DNA from: Proteobacteria bacterium UBA981
GTDB taxonomy: Bacteria; Pseudomonadota; Gammaproteobacteria; Ga0077536
Length of the DNA: 49,021 nt
Direction of reading: 5' to 3'
Assembly (NCBI GenBank): GCA_002292285.1
Contig: DBBP01000010.1
Location: forward strand, 1-49,021
This document shows positions 34,943-42,386 of this stretch, in pieces (positions within the stretch are counted from its first letter, which is position 1; every line of letters starts with the position of its first letter). The notes beneath the pieces were generated by a model, which did not search any database, had not been told where the DNA came from, and saw only the letters and a list, made by a program, of their open reading frames with translations. The position numbers and the translations under genes were made by a program.

Positions 34943-35815
34943 ATGTCCGCAAGCACTACCGTAGGTTATATGGAGCGCACGCGTGAGTATTACGCCGCGT
35001 ATGGTTACGAGGTCCCGTATAAATGGGCTCACTTCGACTCGGTGCCTTTCTCTCCTCTCAAAAAACCGCTCAGCGAGTGTCGCGTGACGGTCGTCACCAC
35101 AGCGATGCCGGACCCCAGTTACACAAAAAAAAGCCGCCGTCTGGCAAACCTCGATCCACTTGCGTTGCCGACATCCCTGTATACCGATGAACTGTCCTGG
35201 GACCACGAGGCGACGCACACCGACGACGTGCAATCATTCCTCCCCAGCGAGCAGCTTGAGCGTCGCATCGAACAAGGTCAGCTCGGCTCCCTCTCGCGCC
35301 AGTTCCACTGCATTCCGACCACTTACAGTCATCGCCAGACGATTGAACGGGACGCACCAGCGATTGTTGCAGCGTGTATTGAAGACGCCGTCGATGTTGC
35401 CCTGCTGATTCCGTTGTGACCTGTCTGTCACCAGACCGTGAGTCTGGCAGCGCGTGCATTAGAAGAGGCAGGTATCGCGACCCTGGTAATCGGTTCGGCA
35501 CTCGACATCGTCGAATACTGTGGCGCACCGAGGTTTTTGTTTACCGATTTCCCACTCGGCAATCCCTGTGGCCGACCTTACGACGACGATTCGCGGCGCA
35601 TCATCATGGACGCCGCCTTAACGGTGTTAACCGAAGCAACCGAGCCGGCACAAACGGTCAAAACGCCGCTTGTCTGGAGTGCTGATGAACACTGGAAAGA
35701 CGCATTCTTGCGCGTCGGCCCCGATAACATCGATGCGCTGCGCGCAGCAGGCGATCAACGACGCGCCGAACAAGCGGCACTCAAGCAACCCGGGCAGGCT
35801 TCTTCTGCCGGTTAG
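34943..35815 (+). CDS. Predicted selenoprotein of the glycine/betaine/sarcosine/proline reductase B family (in-frame TGA = Sec159)
   Basis: Two apparent frames, before and after TGA at 35417-35419, are in the same register and form one 290-residue protein. Context at the TGA is L-I-P-L-U-P-V-C-H-Q-T, a U-x-x-C redox motif with Sec159 and Cys162. The N-terminal half (T-R-E-Y-Y, K-W-A-H-F-D, V-T-T-A) and the C-terminal half (A-L-E-E-A-G-I-A-T and T-D-F-P-L-G-N-P-x-G-R-P) both fit the selenoprotein B family as I know it from bacteria. A SECIS-like hairpin starts 11 nt after the TGA. GAGGGGG lies 5 nt before the ATG, which fixes the start. Homologues act as reductases with a catalytic selenol or thiol; the substrate here is unknown. 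A dioxygenase gene follows after 22 bp. A nonsense mutation is the alternative, but coding quality, motif and hairpin all argue against it. Confidence 0.88.
35425..35450 (+). promoter_or_regulatory. Candidate bacterial SECIS element
   Basis: CCAGAC (35431-35436) and GTCTGG (35442-35447) form a perfect 6-bp stem closing the 5-nt loop CGTGA, which has the expected G near its start. CTG (35425-35427) and CAG (35448-35450) extend the stem beyond a 3-nt bulge. The loop begins 17 nt after the TGA, within the 16-37 nt range usual for bacterial SECIS elements recognised by SelB. Confidence 0.8.
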
Positions 35816-35837
35816 CAGGCGGGACTGGAACAAGACA

Positions 35838-36923
35838 ATGACAATCCACAGGCAACCCATCACGGACGCCAGCGCATGGCATGGCAAGGACGTTGAGCGC
35901 GATCGCGCTTGGGAATTTGTACTCGACGCTCAGGACATTGAGGAACTCGAGAGCGCCCTTGCACAATGTCAATCACGCGCACTCGAAATTACCGGTATCT
36001 GCGCCGACACTTTTCCATTACCGCGCTTGGGCGCGAAACTTCACCAGCTTGCAGAGCATTTGCGCAGCGGCCAGGGCTTTGCGCTGCTGCGCAATTTTCC
36101 TGTTGCAGACCATCCGCTCGAGGACCTCGAGAAAATGTACTGGGGTTTGTGCAGCCACATTGGCGTCGGTAGAACGCAAAATGGTGATGGCGGTTTAATC
36201 CATTACGTCACCGACGGCGCGCTCAGGCCTAATCAAGGCACACGCGGCGTCGGCTTTCCACAGGAAGCGAAGTTGCACGTCGATTTAACTGATGTTGCTT
36301 CCCTGCTATGCGTGCGCCAGGCACCTGACGACCCACTCAGTCGTTTTGGTAGTTCGACTGCGTTATATAACGAAGTCCTACGGCGCCGGCCCGAACTTCT
36401 GGAACGACTTTATGCCGGCTTCGAATGGGATCGCATGAATGAACATGGTGATGCGGAGTCGCCGACCTCCGGTTACCGCGTGCCGTTTTTCAGCCATACG
36501 AACGGCGTCGTGTCGTGTCGCTACAACCGCGCCTGGATTACCAACGCGATACGTCGTCGCGATGCTGAGATGAGCGCCGCAGATCGCGAGATGCTCGATT
36601 TCATCGACGACGTCGCACAGGAAATTTGTTTTGAGTTTCCATTCCGCAGTGGCGACGTCCAATTTTGCAATAACTACACGGTCCTACACGGGCGTGCAGC
36701 ACACGCCGTGGTCGACGACGAAGCACGCAAAAGAATGTTGTTGCGCATCTGGCTCGATCTTCCCGACATCCGCGAATTTTCCGACGCGGCCATCGTCCGT
36801 TATGGGATTGGCTATCACGGCCGCCTCGGCTGGAGTGCGCAAGAATTGTTGAACGGGACGAGCGAGTTGCCGCGACGACGACGCCCAGACGGTGCGCTGG
36901 CTATCGAACAACTCGCCCCTTAA
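35838..36923 (+). CDS. TauD/TfdA-family Fe(II)/2-oxoglutarate dioxygenase
   Basis: The ATG at 35838 is preferred; earlier in-frame starts lie inside the selenoprotein gene. The 361-residue protein has the metal motif K-L-H-V-D-L (H147, D149). The distal histidine H284 lies in N-Y-T-V-L-H-G-R, with a following arginine near residue 299-303 (R-M-L-L-R-I-W-L-D) for 2-oxoglutarate. It is close to the group with gamma-butyrobetaine hydroxylase and TauD. Such enzymes hydroxylate small polar substrates. The 22-bp gap suggests an operon with the selenoprotein; a joint pathway is inference. Confidence 0.88.
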   Translation: MTIHRQPITDASAWHGKDVERDRAWEFVLDAQDIEELESALAQCQSRALEITGICADTFPLPRLGAKLHQLAEHLRSGQGFALLRNFPVADHPLEDLEKMYWGLCSHIGVGRTQNGDGGLIHYVTDGALRPNQGTRGVGFPQEAKLHVDLTDVASLLCVRQAPDDPLSRFGSSTALYNEVLRRRPELLERLYAGFEWDRMNEHGDAESPTSGYRVPFFSHTNGVVSCRYNRAWITNAIRRRDAEMSAADREMLDFIDDVAQEICFEFPFRSGDVQFCNNYTVLHGRAAHAVVDDEARKRMLLRIWLDLPDIREFSDAAIVRYGIGYHGRLGWSAQELLNGTSELPRRRRPDGALAIEQLAP

Positions 36924-36963
36924 TTGCCTCGTCTGTTAACAACCCCGAGAATTGCAGAAGTGC

Positions 36964-37083
36964 TTAAGCGAGCGTCGGTGCAACCAGAGCACGGCTGACT
37001 GTCACCGCCAACCATACCCCGCCGGCGGGGACCAAGAGCGCGGATAAGAACAAACTTAAGACGGTAGAATTGCAGTTGCGCAT
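36964..37083 (-). CDS. Possible small membrane protein, 39 residues
   Basis: An ATG at 37083 preceded by AGGAG at 6 nt opens a short frame. It encodes a basic N-terminus, a hydrophobic helix (V-L-S-L-F-L-S-A-L-L-V-P-A-G-G-V-W-L-A-V-T-V) and a short tail. The strong ribosome-binding site and the single hydrophobic segment favour a real small membrane protein. No family is recognised. It is convergent with the dioxygenase gene and lies upstream of no obvious partner. Confidence 0.45.
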   Translation of the reverse strand: MRNCNSTVLSLFLSALLVPAGGVWLAVTVSRALVAPTLA

Positions 37084-37212
37084 AGCGGTTCTCCTAAGTG
37101 AGGCCACAGTGTGGCGTCGCCAGGACGTTTGTACGTTCCGCTTGTTGCTATGTCATTGGTATCAGCCTGGCGTGATGTATTGACGCTGGGTCAACACTCC
37201 CGCGTGCGAGAT

Positions 37213-38088
37213 TTATCCGCCGGCGTTGTTCAGTGCTACACGAGCAGTAGCAACGGGCAGTCCCGCAACCTCAGTGCGTAAATGATAGATACCACCACCA
37301 CGCTCTGACCCCGTGCCCTCAGAACCGGACACGACATACAAATCCTTTCGATCCTCGCCACCAAAACACACGCTGGTACACATCGGCGTGGCGATTTCGA
37401 CGAATCCTTGTTCGACCCCGTCGGCACCATACACCGCAACGCCATGTCCGCCGTCGGCCAGCGCCACCCACACGGCACCATCTTCCGAGACGACCAGACC
37501 ATCGGGAAGGCCGCGCTGCGGTTCTACGAAACGGGTTTTCTCGCCCAGACTGCCGTCGTCCTCGACTTGATAACAAAACACCGCATTGCGGCGGGAATCC
37601 GAGTGATAGAGCGTGCGACCGTCAGGTGAAAAACCCAAGCCATTGGTGAGCATCACGTCGGGCGCGACGATGCGCGCGGAACCATCGATGTCGATGAGAT
37701 ACAGGTCACCGGCGCGCGGTTCGAGGCCATCATCAAACACCGGGCTCGAACCGAGCGAGCCCGCATAGATTCGACCAACGCTATCAGTTGTGATGTCGTT
37801 GAAGCCGACTCGACCGTTCTCCGGATCGTGGTCGAACACCGTAACGGTATCGCCACCCACAAAAGACTTAAAGGCGATATTCCTGCCGCTCACGATCAGA
37901 CCGCCCCGCTCATGCAATGCCATGCCGCCGATGCCACGGCGATGTTCGAAGACCGTTGTTACGTTCCGCTGGTCATCCAGGCAGTACACGCCACCATGGA
38001 CCACATCGCTGAAAATCAGTCCCCGAGTGGGATCCCACACGGGCCCTTCAATCAGACCGTAACCGTCACACAATAATTCAGCGCGCAT
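37213..38088 (-). CDS. SMP-30/gluconolactonase-like protein
   Basis: The ATG at 38088 has GGGGGA just upstream and gives 291 residues, the family's usual size. Landmarks of the six-bladed propeller are G-L-I-E-G-P-V-W-D-P, where the Glu is a metal ligand, then N-D-I-T-T-D, L-T-N-G-L-G-F-S-P-D-G-R-T-L-Y with the conserved Asn, L-P-D-G-L-V-V-S-E-D-G and a later G-G-E-D-R-K-D-L-Y. It has no signal peptide, so it is probably cytosolic. Family members hydrolyse sugar or other lactones with a divalent metal. It is probably co-transcribed with the nitroreductase gene that lies 33 bp upstream. Confidence 0.9.
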   Translation of the reverse strand: MRAELLCDGYGLIEGPVWDPTRGLIFSDVVHGGVYCLDDQRNVTTVFEHRRGIGGMALHERGGLIVSGRNIAFKSFVGGDTVTVFDHDPENGRVGFNDITTDSVGRIYAGSLGSSPVFDDGLEPRAGDLYLIDIDGSARIVAPDVMLTNGLGFSPDGRTLYHSDSRRNAVFCYQVEDDGSLGEKTRFVEPQRGLPDGLVVSEDGAVWVALADGGHGVAVYGADGVEQGFVEIATPMCTSVCFGGEDRKDLYVVSGSEGTGSERGGGIYHLRTEVAGLPVATARVALNNAGG

Positions 38089-38121
38089 AAATTCCCCCAA
38101 GCAGGCCGCGTTAGCCGCGCA

Positions 38122-38790
38122 TCAATCCGCAGGCTCAGCGAGGCCGGGCTTACTCTGACCCCATTTACCGAAGTGAGTTTTGCTAATCGCAGGCTCGCGC
38201 GTCAGTGGACCGAACTTGCCGGTCGGAAAGCCGATCGGAATGACGGCAACGACGCCATGCGTCTCCGGGATGCCATAAAATTCATGCATCTCTGGTTCGA
38301 ACATTTGATGCATGGTGGTCAGGCTTGCGCCGAGGCCGAGTGCGCGACAAGCCAGCAGGACATTCTGCACTGCCGGATAGATGGAGCCGTAGGAAGGCGG
38401 CGCAAGACCAACGCGATCTTCAGCGGCTACGACAAATGGCCAATCACGCTTACCAAGGCAAAACAACAACGCCGGCACTTTGTGCATGTTCTCCGACAAA
38501 TGCAGGGCCGCTTTGACCGTGCGCCCCATCGGCGTTTCGTAATCTATGGTCTTGAGCGTATCGCCGAAGCGGTTGCGCATCCAATAGTCATAACGCTCTC
38601 CGAAAAATTTCTTGCCTTCTTCGTCAGTCACGACCAGAAATGACCAACGTTGCAGGTTTTGACCACTCGGTGCACATACCGCGGCATCGAGAACTTTCCT
38701 GAGCATCTCATCCGGTACCGGATCGGGCTTTAAGCGACGCATGGCGCGCATGCTGTGCATGGCTTCGAAAAGATCAGGTTGTTCATTCAT
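38122..38790 (-). CDS. Nitroreductase-family FMN oxidoreductase
   Basis: The 222-residue protein shows the family N-terminal FMN-binding segment M-R-A-M-R-R-L-K-P and A-A-V-C-A-P-S-G-Q-N-L-Q-R-W-S-F. The later V-Q-N-V-L-L-A-C-R-A-L-G-L-G-A-S-L and V-A-V-I-P-I-G-F-P segments are also typical. Such dimeric flavoproteins reduce nitro compounds, quinones or enones with NAD(P)H. The substrate is unknown. It lies between a CoA-transferase and a lactonase-like gene on the same strand. Confidence 0.92.
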   Translation of the reverse strand: MNEQPDLFEAMHSMRAMRRLKPDPVPDEMLRKVLDAAVCAPSGQNLQRWSFLVVTDEEGKKFFGERYDYWMRNRFGDTLKTIDYETPMGRTVKAALHLSENMHKVPALLFCLGKRDWPFVVAAEDRVGLAPPSYGSIYPAVQNVLLACRALGLGASLTTMHQMFEPEMHEFYGIPETHGVVAVIPIGFPTGKFGPLTREPAISKTHFGKWGQSKPGLAEPAD

Positions 38791-38864
38791 GCCGTTTTCT
38801 CTGCGGTGGATCAGTACGCGCCCAGCATAATAGATTTCGCTGAGCGCGGCACAAGGCGATCGCG

Positions 38865-40085
38865 CTAGACGTTTTTTTCGTGCAATACGCCGGCCTTTTT
38901 GAGCGCACTCAGTTCGTCATCAGACATGCCAAGCAAATCCGACAACAGTGCGTTGTTATGTTCTCCGAGCAGCGGTGCATCGTAATCGTTGTTGGCTGGA
39001 TAACGATTGGAGTGGATTGGGTGGCCGGGCATTTGGAACTCACCCGCGACGCGATCGTTGACGGTCCGTACCGTGCCACGCTCAACCAGATGTGGATGGC
39101 TGATCGTCTGCGCCACGCTGAGTACCGGTGCGCACGGCACGCCGTGGGCTTCGAGGCACGCGATGGCACTGTCAACATCGGCAAAATTTTGTAACCAGTC
39201 TTCTATTGTGATGATGACCTCTTCAGTGTGGGTCATGCGCTCGGCATCAGTTTTCCAGCCGGCTTCATCGACTAGCTCCGGTCGCCCCATCGCCGCGCAT
39301 AAATCGGCCCAGTGCTGCGCGAAAGCCATGATGACCACATCGCCACCGCTGGCGCGGAACACACCGGCCGGACAGATGTAGCCCATGTGACTGCCGTTAC
39401 GTTTATGCGAAATCTCACCGTTGCTGCCACTGTACTGATGCACGTTCACTTCATGACAGTGGTAGTAGCAATCCAGAATGGCGACATCGAGATGCTGGCC
39501 AAGACCGGTCTTGTAGCGATCGAGTAGCGCGGCTGCAATCGCGAATGCGGCGGTGACACCTGTACTCACGTCACCGATTGCTGCTGCCGGGATTGACGGC
39601 GTGCTGTCAGGATCGCCGATCATGGAAGTAATGCCTGCGTACGCTTGGGCGATGTAGTCGTAGCCCGGTGATTCTGCCAGCGGACCGGTCTGCCCAAGTG
39701 CCGAAATCGAACACAAAATGATGTCCTCGCGCAATTCACGCAGGGCCGCGTAATCGAGCCCCATCCGCGCCATGATGCCGGGCCGAAAGTTTTCGACCAC
39801 CACATCACACAGCGGTACGAGTTTGCGCAAAATGGCCATCCCGTCCGCGTCGCGAAGATTCAGGCACAGACTTTTCTTGTTCAGGCTTTGTTGAATCATA
39901 TGCAGGCTGCGCTCGCTGCCGAACTTCGAATAGCCGCGCGTCATATCGCCGTCCGGAGCAGCCTCGACCTTGATCACTTCCGCGCCCATCTCGGCAAACA
40001 TACGCGTGCAGGTCGGCCCCGCAATGGCGCGCGTCAGGTCAAGAATACGAAAGCCGCTGAGCATGTGTGGGTTGGGATTAGTCAT
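38865..40085 (-). CDS. CaiB/BaiF (family III) CoA-transferase
   Basis: The 406-residue protein carries the family blocks F-R-I-L-D-L-T-R-A-I-A-G-P, V-I-K-V-E, V-V-E-N-F-R-P-G, I-S-A-L-G-Q-T-G-P and the likely catalytic D172 in A-I-G-D-V-S-T-G. It resembles formyl-CoA or carnitine-type transferases and moves CoA between acids. No ribosome-binding site is clear at the ATG at 40085; another ATG lies at 40064. It is divergent from a second family member at 40406. The two are only distantly alike, so they are not a recent duplication. Confidence 0.92.
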   Translation of the reverse strand: MTNPNPHMLSGFRILDLTRAIAGPTCTRMFAEMGAEVIKVEAAPDGDMTRGYSKFGSERSLHMIQQSLNKKSLCLNLRDADGMAILRKLVPLCDVVVENFRPGIMARMGLDYAALRELREDIILCSISALGQTGPLAESPGYDYIAQAYAGITSMIGDPDSTPSIPAAAIGDVSTGVTAAFAIAAALLDRYKTGLGQHLDVAILDCYYHCHEVNVHQYSGSNGEISHKRNGSHMGYICPAGVFRASGGDVVIMAFAQHWADLCAAMGRPELVDEAGWKTDAERMTHTEEVIITIEDWLQNFADVDSAIACLEAHGVPCAPVLSVAQTISHPHLVERGTVRTVNDRVAGEFQMPGHPIHSNRYPANNDYDAPLLGEHNNALLSDLLGMSDDELSALKKAGVLHEKNV

Positions 40086-40300
40086 AACGAATACGGGTTT
40101 CCTTAAAGCTAAAGTACGGCGCTGGCGAAAGCGTCAAGCGCGTCGCCCACAAGCAGACTAACAAATGCCGCGCAGGGCTCGGAAGCTGCCCACTCTCGAC
40201 ATCGCGCCGGCGGGCCTTATGACGCTATCGAGTCGAGGTCGCTCTTGCGCGCTGCACAACATTGCCCAAGGTGCCGGTATTCCCACCAGCGTGGGCCGCA

Positions 40301-40399
40301 TCGCCACCCCGCCTCGCGACAGCCGGGGTGGCGACCATGCGCGGTACTGGAACGTCGCAAAAGATTAGGCGACGATGGTCGCTCAATGTTCCGGGGGAG
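40301..40399 (+). promoter_or_regulatory. Structured leader with alternative stem-loops before the CoA-transferase gene
   Basis: Stem A is a perfect 11-bp hairpin, TCGCCACCCCG (40301-40311) with CGGGGTGGCGA (40324-40334). Stem B pairs GCGACCAT (40331-40338) with ATGGTCGC (40375-40382), and inside it CGTCGC (40353-40358) pairs with GCGACG (40369-40374). A and B share 40331-40334 and exclude each other. A smaller hairpin, CCCAC-CAGC-GTGGG, precedes at 40282-40295. GGGGGAG, the ribosome-binding site (40393-40399), could also pair with the CCCC of stem A. The 320-bp intergenic region has no gene. It may be a regulatory leader; no known riboswitch class was recognised. Confidence 0.4.
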
Positions 40400-40405
40400 T
40401 GAGCT

Positions 40406-41623
40406 ATGAGTGCGCTGTTTGAAGGCTTGCGAGTCGTCGAGATTGCGAGTTTCGTCTTCGCGCCAGGTGCGGGTACGGTGATGGCCGATTTTGGTGCCGA
40501 GGTGATTCATGTTGAGCCGCCCGGCATTGGCGACCCGATGCGGGTGTTATACAAACTGCGTCCGTTGCCAGAGTCGGAGGAAAACTACTGCTGGATGCAT
40601 GAATCGCGCAACAAGAAAAGTATCGTACTCGACCTCAAGCAGGCGGCCGGCCACGACGTCGCCGTCGACCTGATTCGCTCTGCCGACGTCCTCATTACTA
40701 ACTATCAGCCATCGGTGCTTAACGAGCTGAACCTGTCCTACGAAACCGTGCGTAAAATCAATCCGCGCTTGATATTCGCGCACGCCACCGGTTACGGCGA
40801 AGCGGGTGACGAAGTGGAAAAGCCCGGCTATGACGCGACCGCCTGGTGGGCACGTTCGGGAATGATGAATGCCGTGCGCCCCGCCGACGCCGAACTCGCG
40901 ATGTCCACCGCGGCAATGGGCGACCACCCGAGTTCCATCAGCCTCCTGGCCGGCATTTCCATGGCCTTGTATGCGCGCGAGAAAAGCGGCGAAGGAACCA
41001 AAGTATCAAGCTCTTTGATGGCGAACGGCGTGTGGTCCAATTCACTTCTTATCCAGTCAGCTTTGTGTGGTGCACCGCCATACCTGCCACCTACCCAGGC
41101 GACAACCTCCAACGCCATGCTGAATCACTATCGCACTTCTGACGGGCAGGCTTTTTTTCTGCTGCTCATTAAAGAGGCGGACGAGTTCGGTACATTCTGC
41201 GATGCGATCGGGCGTGAGGATCTGGCGCGCGACGTGCGTTTCGCCGAACTGAGTAATCGTCGTGCCAACAGCCAGGCGCTAGTGGCGATACTCAGTGAAC
41301 TGTTTGCTTCGCAACCGCTGAGTTACTGGCGTAAGTTGCTCGATGAGCACTCGATTACTTTCGGCATCATCGCGTCGAACGAGGAAGTCGTCACTGATCC
41401 GCAGATGCACGCCAATGACGTGTTCGCCGAGTTCGCCGATAGCCCCGGGCAGCAGGTTGTAAACAGCCCGATAAGTCTGGCTGATTACCCCAAGGTTGCA
41501 CCGCTTCTACCGCCCACTCTTGGCCAGCACAGCGACGAAATTCTGACCAGCCTCGGCTACGACGAAAACCGGGTACGCACGCTCAAGGAAAGTGGCGCGG
41601 TGGTGGGTAAGTCCACATTGTGA
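40406..41623 (+). CDS. CaiB/BaiF (family III) CoA-transferase
   Basis: The 405-residue protein has the family blocks L-R-V-V-E-I-A-S-F-V-F-A-P-G-A-G, V-I-H-V-E-P-P, L-I-T-N-Y-Q-P-S and the probable catalytic D173 in M-G-D-H-P-S-S. It is a more divergent family member than the other two (T-N-Y instead of Q/E-N-F). GGGGGAG lies 6 nt upstream of the ATG. The Ddn-like reductase gene follows 81 bp later with an inverted repeat between (ACCAGG 41644-41649, CCTGGT 41673-41678). Confidence 0.9.
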   Translation: MSALFEGLRVVEIASFVFAPGAGTVMADFGAEVIHVEPPGIGDPMRVLYKLRPLPESEENYCWMHESRNKKSIVLDLKQAAGHDVAVDLIRSADVLITNYQPSVLNELNLSYETVRKINPRLIFAHATGYGEAGDEVEKPGYDATAWWARSGMMNAVRPADAELAMSTAAMGDHPSSISLLAGISMALYAREKSGEGTKVSSSLMANGVWSNSLLIQSALCGAPPYLPPTQATTSNAMLNHYRTSDGQAFFLLLIKEADEFGTFCDAIGREDLARDVRFAELSNRRANSQALVAILSELFASQPLSYWRKLLDEHSITFGIIASNEEVVTDPQMHANDVFAEFADSPGQQVVNSPISLADYPKVAPLLPPTLGQHSDEILTSLGYDENRVRTLKESGAVVGKSTL

Positions 41624-41704
41624 CGTCCCACCCGCAAAACACGACCAGGTCTGCTATCTCTGACAGCTACGTCCTGGTGCACCCTCAACAACGGAGAAAA
41701 TTCC

Positions 41705-42220
41705 ATGTCTGATTCAAATACCGAACTGAGCTGGGCCGAACTTGGCAAACTGACCGCGGAAGTCCTTGCCGACGACGGACCTGGATCGAAAAACTGGCGC
41801 GCGGAAGGATCAGACACGAAGCGCATTAATGAGCGGTTCATGCAGGCACTACGTGATAACAACGGCAAGGTGCCGGGTGAACTCGCCGACGTTCCGGGCC
41901 TGATCATTACGACTACCGGAGCGAAGAGCGGTGAAAAGCGCGCCGTCCCGCTGGCCTACCAGAACATCGACGGCCGGGTAGTCATCATCGCCTCCATGGG
42001 TGGCGCCAAACGCAACCCGCCGTGGTACTACAACCTGGTTAAGAATCCGGACGTGCTGGTGGAAAAAGATGGCGAGAGCTATATGGCCAAGGCCGTCGTA
42101 ACCACCGGCGCCGACCGAGACCATCTGTACGAACAGGTGTGTGCCGGCATTCCGGTGTTCGCCGAGTATCAGGCGCGTACGGCCAGGACCATCCCGGTGA
42201 TCGAATTGAAACGCAAATAA
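41705..42220 (+). CDS. Deazaflavin (F420)-dependent nitroreductase/quinone reductase-like protein (Ddn family)
   Basis: The 171-residue protein has the split-barrel fold of the Ddn/FQR family. Diagnostic segments are L-I-I-T-T-T-G-A-K-S-G-E-K-R-A-V-P-L, I-A-S-M-G-G-A-K-R-N-P-P-W-Y-Y-N-L and N-P-D-V-L-V-E. Members in Actinobacteria use cofactor F420 to reduce nitro compounds or quinones. Presence here beside F420-type LLM enzymes suggests that this organism makes or takes up F420. GGAG precedes the ATG. A strong hairpin follows the stop. Confidence 0.9.
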   Translation: MSDSNTELSWAELGKLTAEVLADDGPGSKNWRAEGSDTKRINERFMQALRDNNGKVPGELADVPGLIITTTGAKSGEKRAVPLAYQNIDGRVVIIASMGGAKRNPPWYYNLVKNPDVLVEKDGESYMAKAVVTTGADRDHLYEQVCAGIPVFAEYQARTARTIPVIELKRK

Positions 42221-42237
42221 GCACTGCATGATGTCGG

Positions 42238-42261
42238 GGCCGCACACCGTAATGTGCGGCC
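42238..42261 (+). terminator. Strong hairpin after the Ddn-like gene
   Basis: GGCCGCACA (42238-42246) and TGTGCGGCC (42253-42261) form a perfect 9-bp stem with a 6-nt loop, beginning 17 nt after the stop codon. It is a good terminator candidate, though only a weak T-rich stretch follows. Confidence 0.6.
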
Positions 42262-42386
42262 AACGGCCTTGTCACCCACATCATTGGCGATCTCGGGTGG
42301 ACCTACTACCGTCCGCGATGGTTGCTATCAGCGACTGTTCGGAGCCCAACTGAAGATTCGGGTTCCATGCTATCGTCGTCCTCCCC

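Noticed and set aside
35417..35419. Reading the TGA as a nonsense mutation or sequencing error
   Set aside because: Both halves are intact and in the same frame, the codon falls at the U-x-x-C redox position, and a SECIS-like hairpin has the right spacing. It remains possible but is the weaker explanation.
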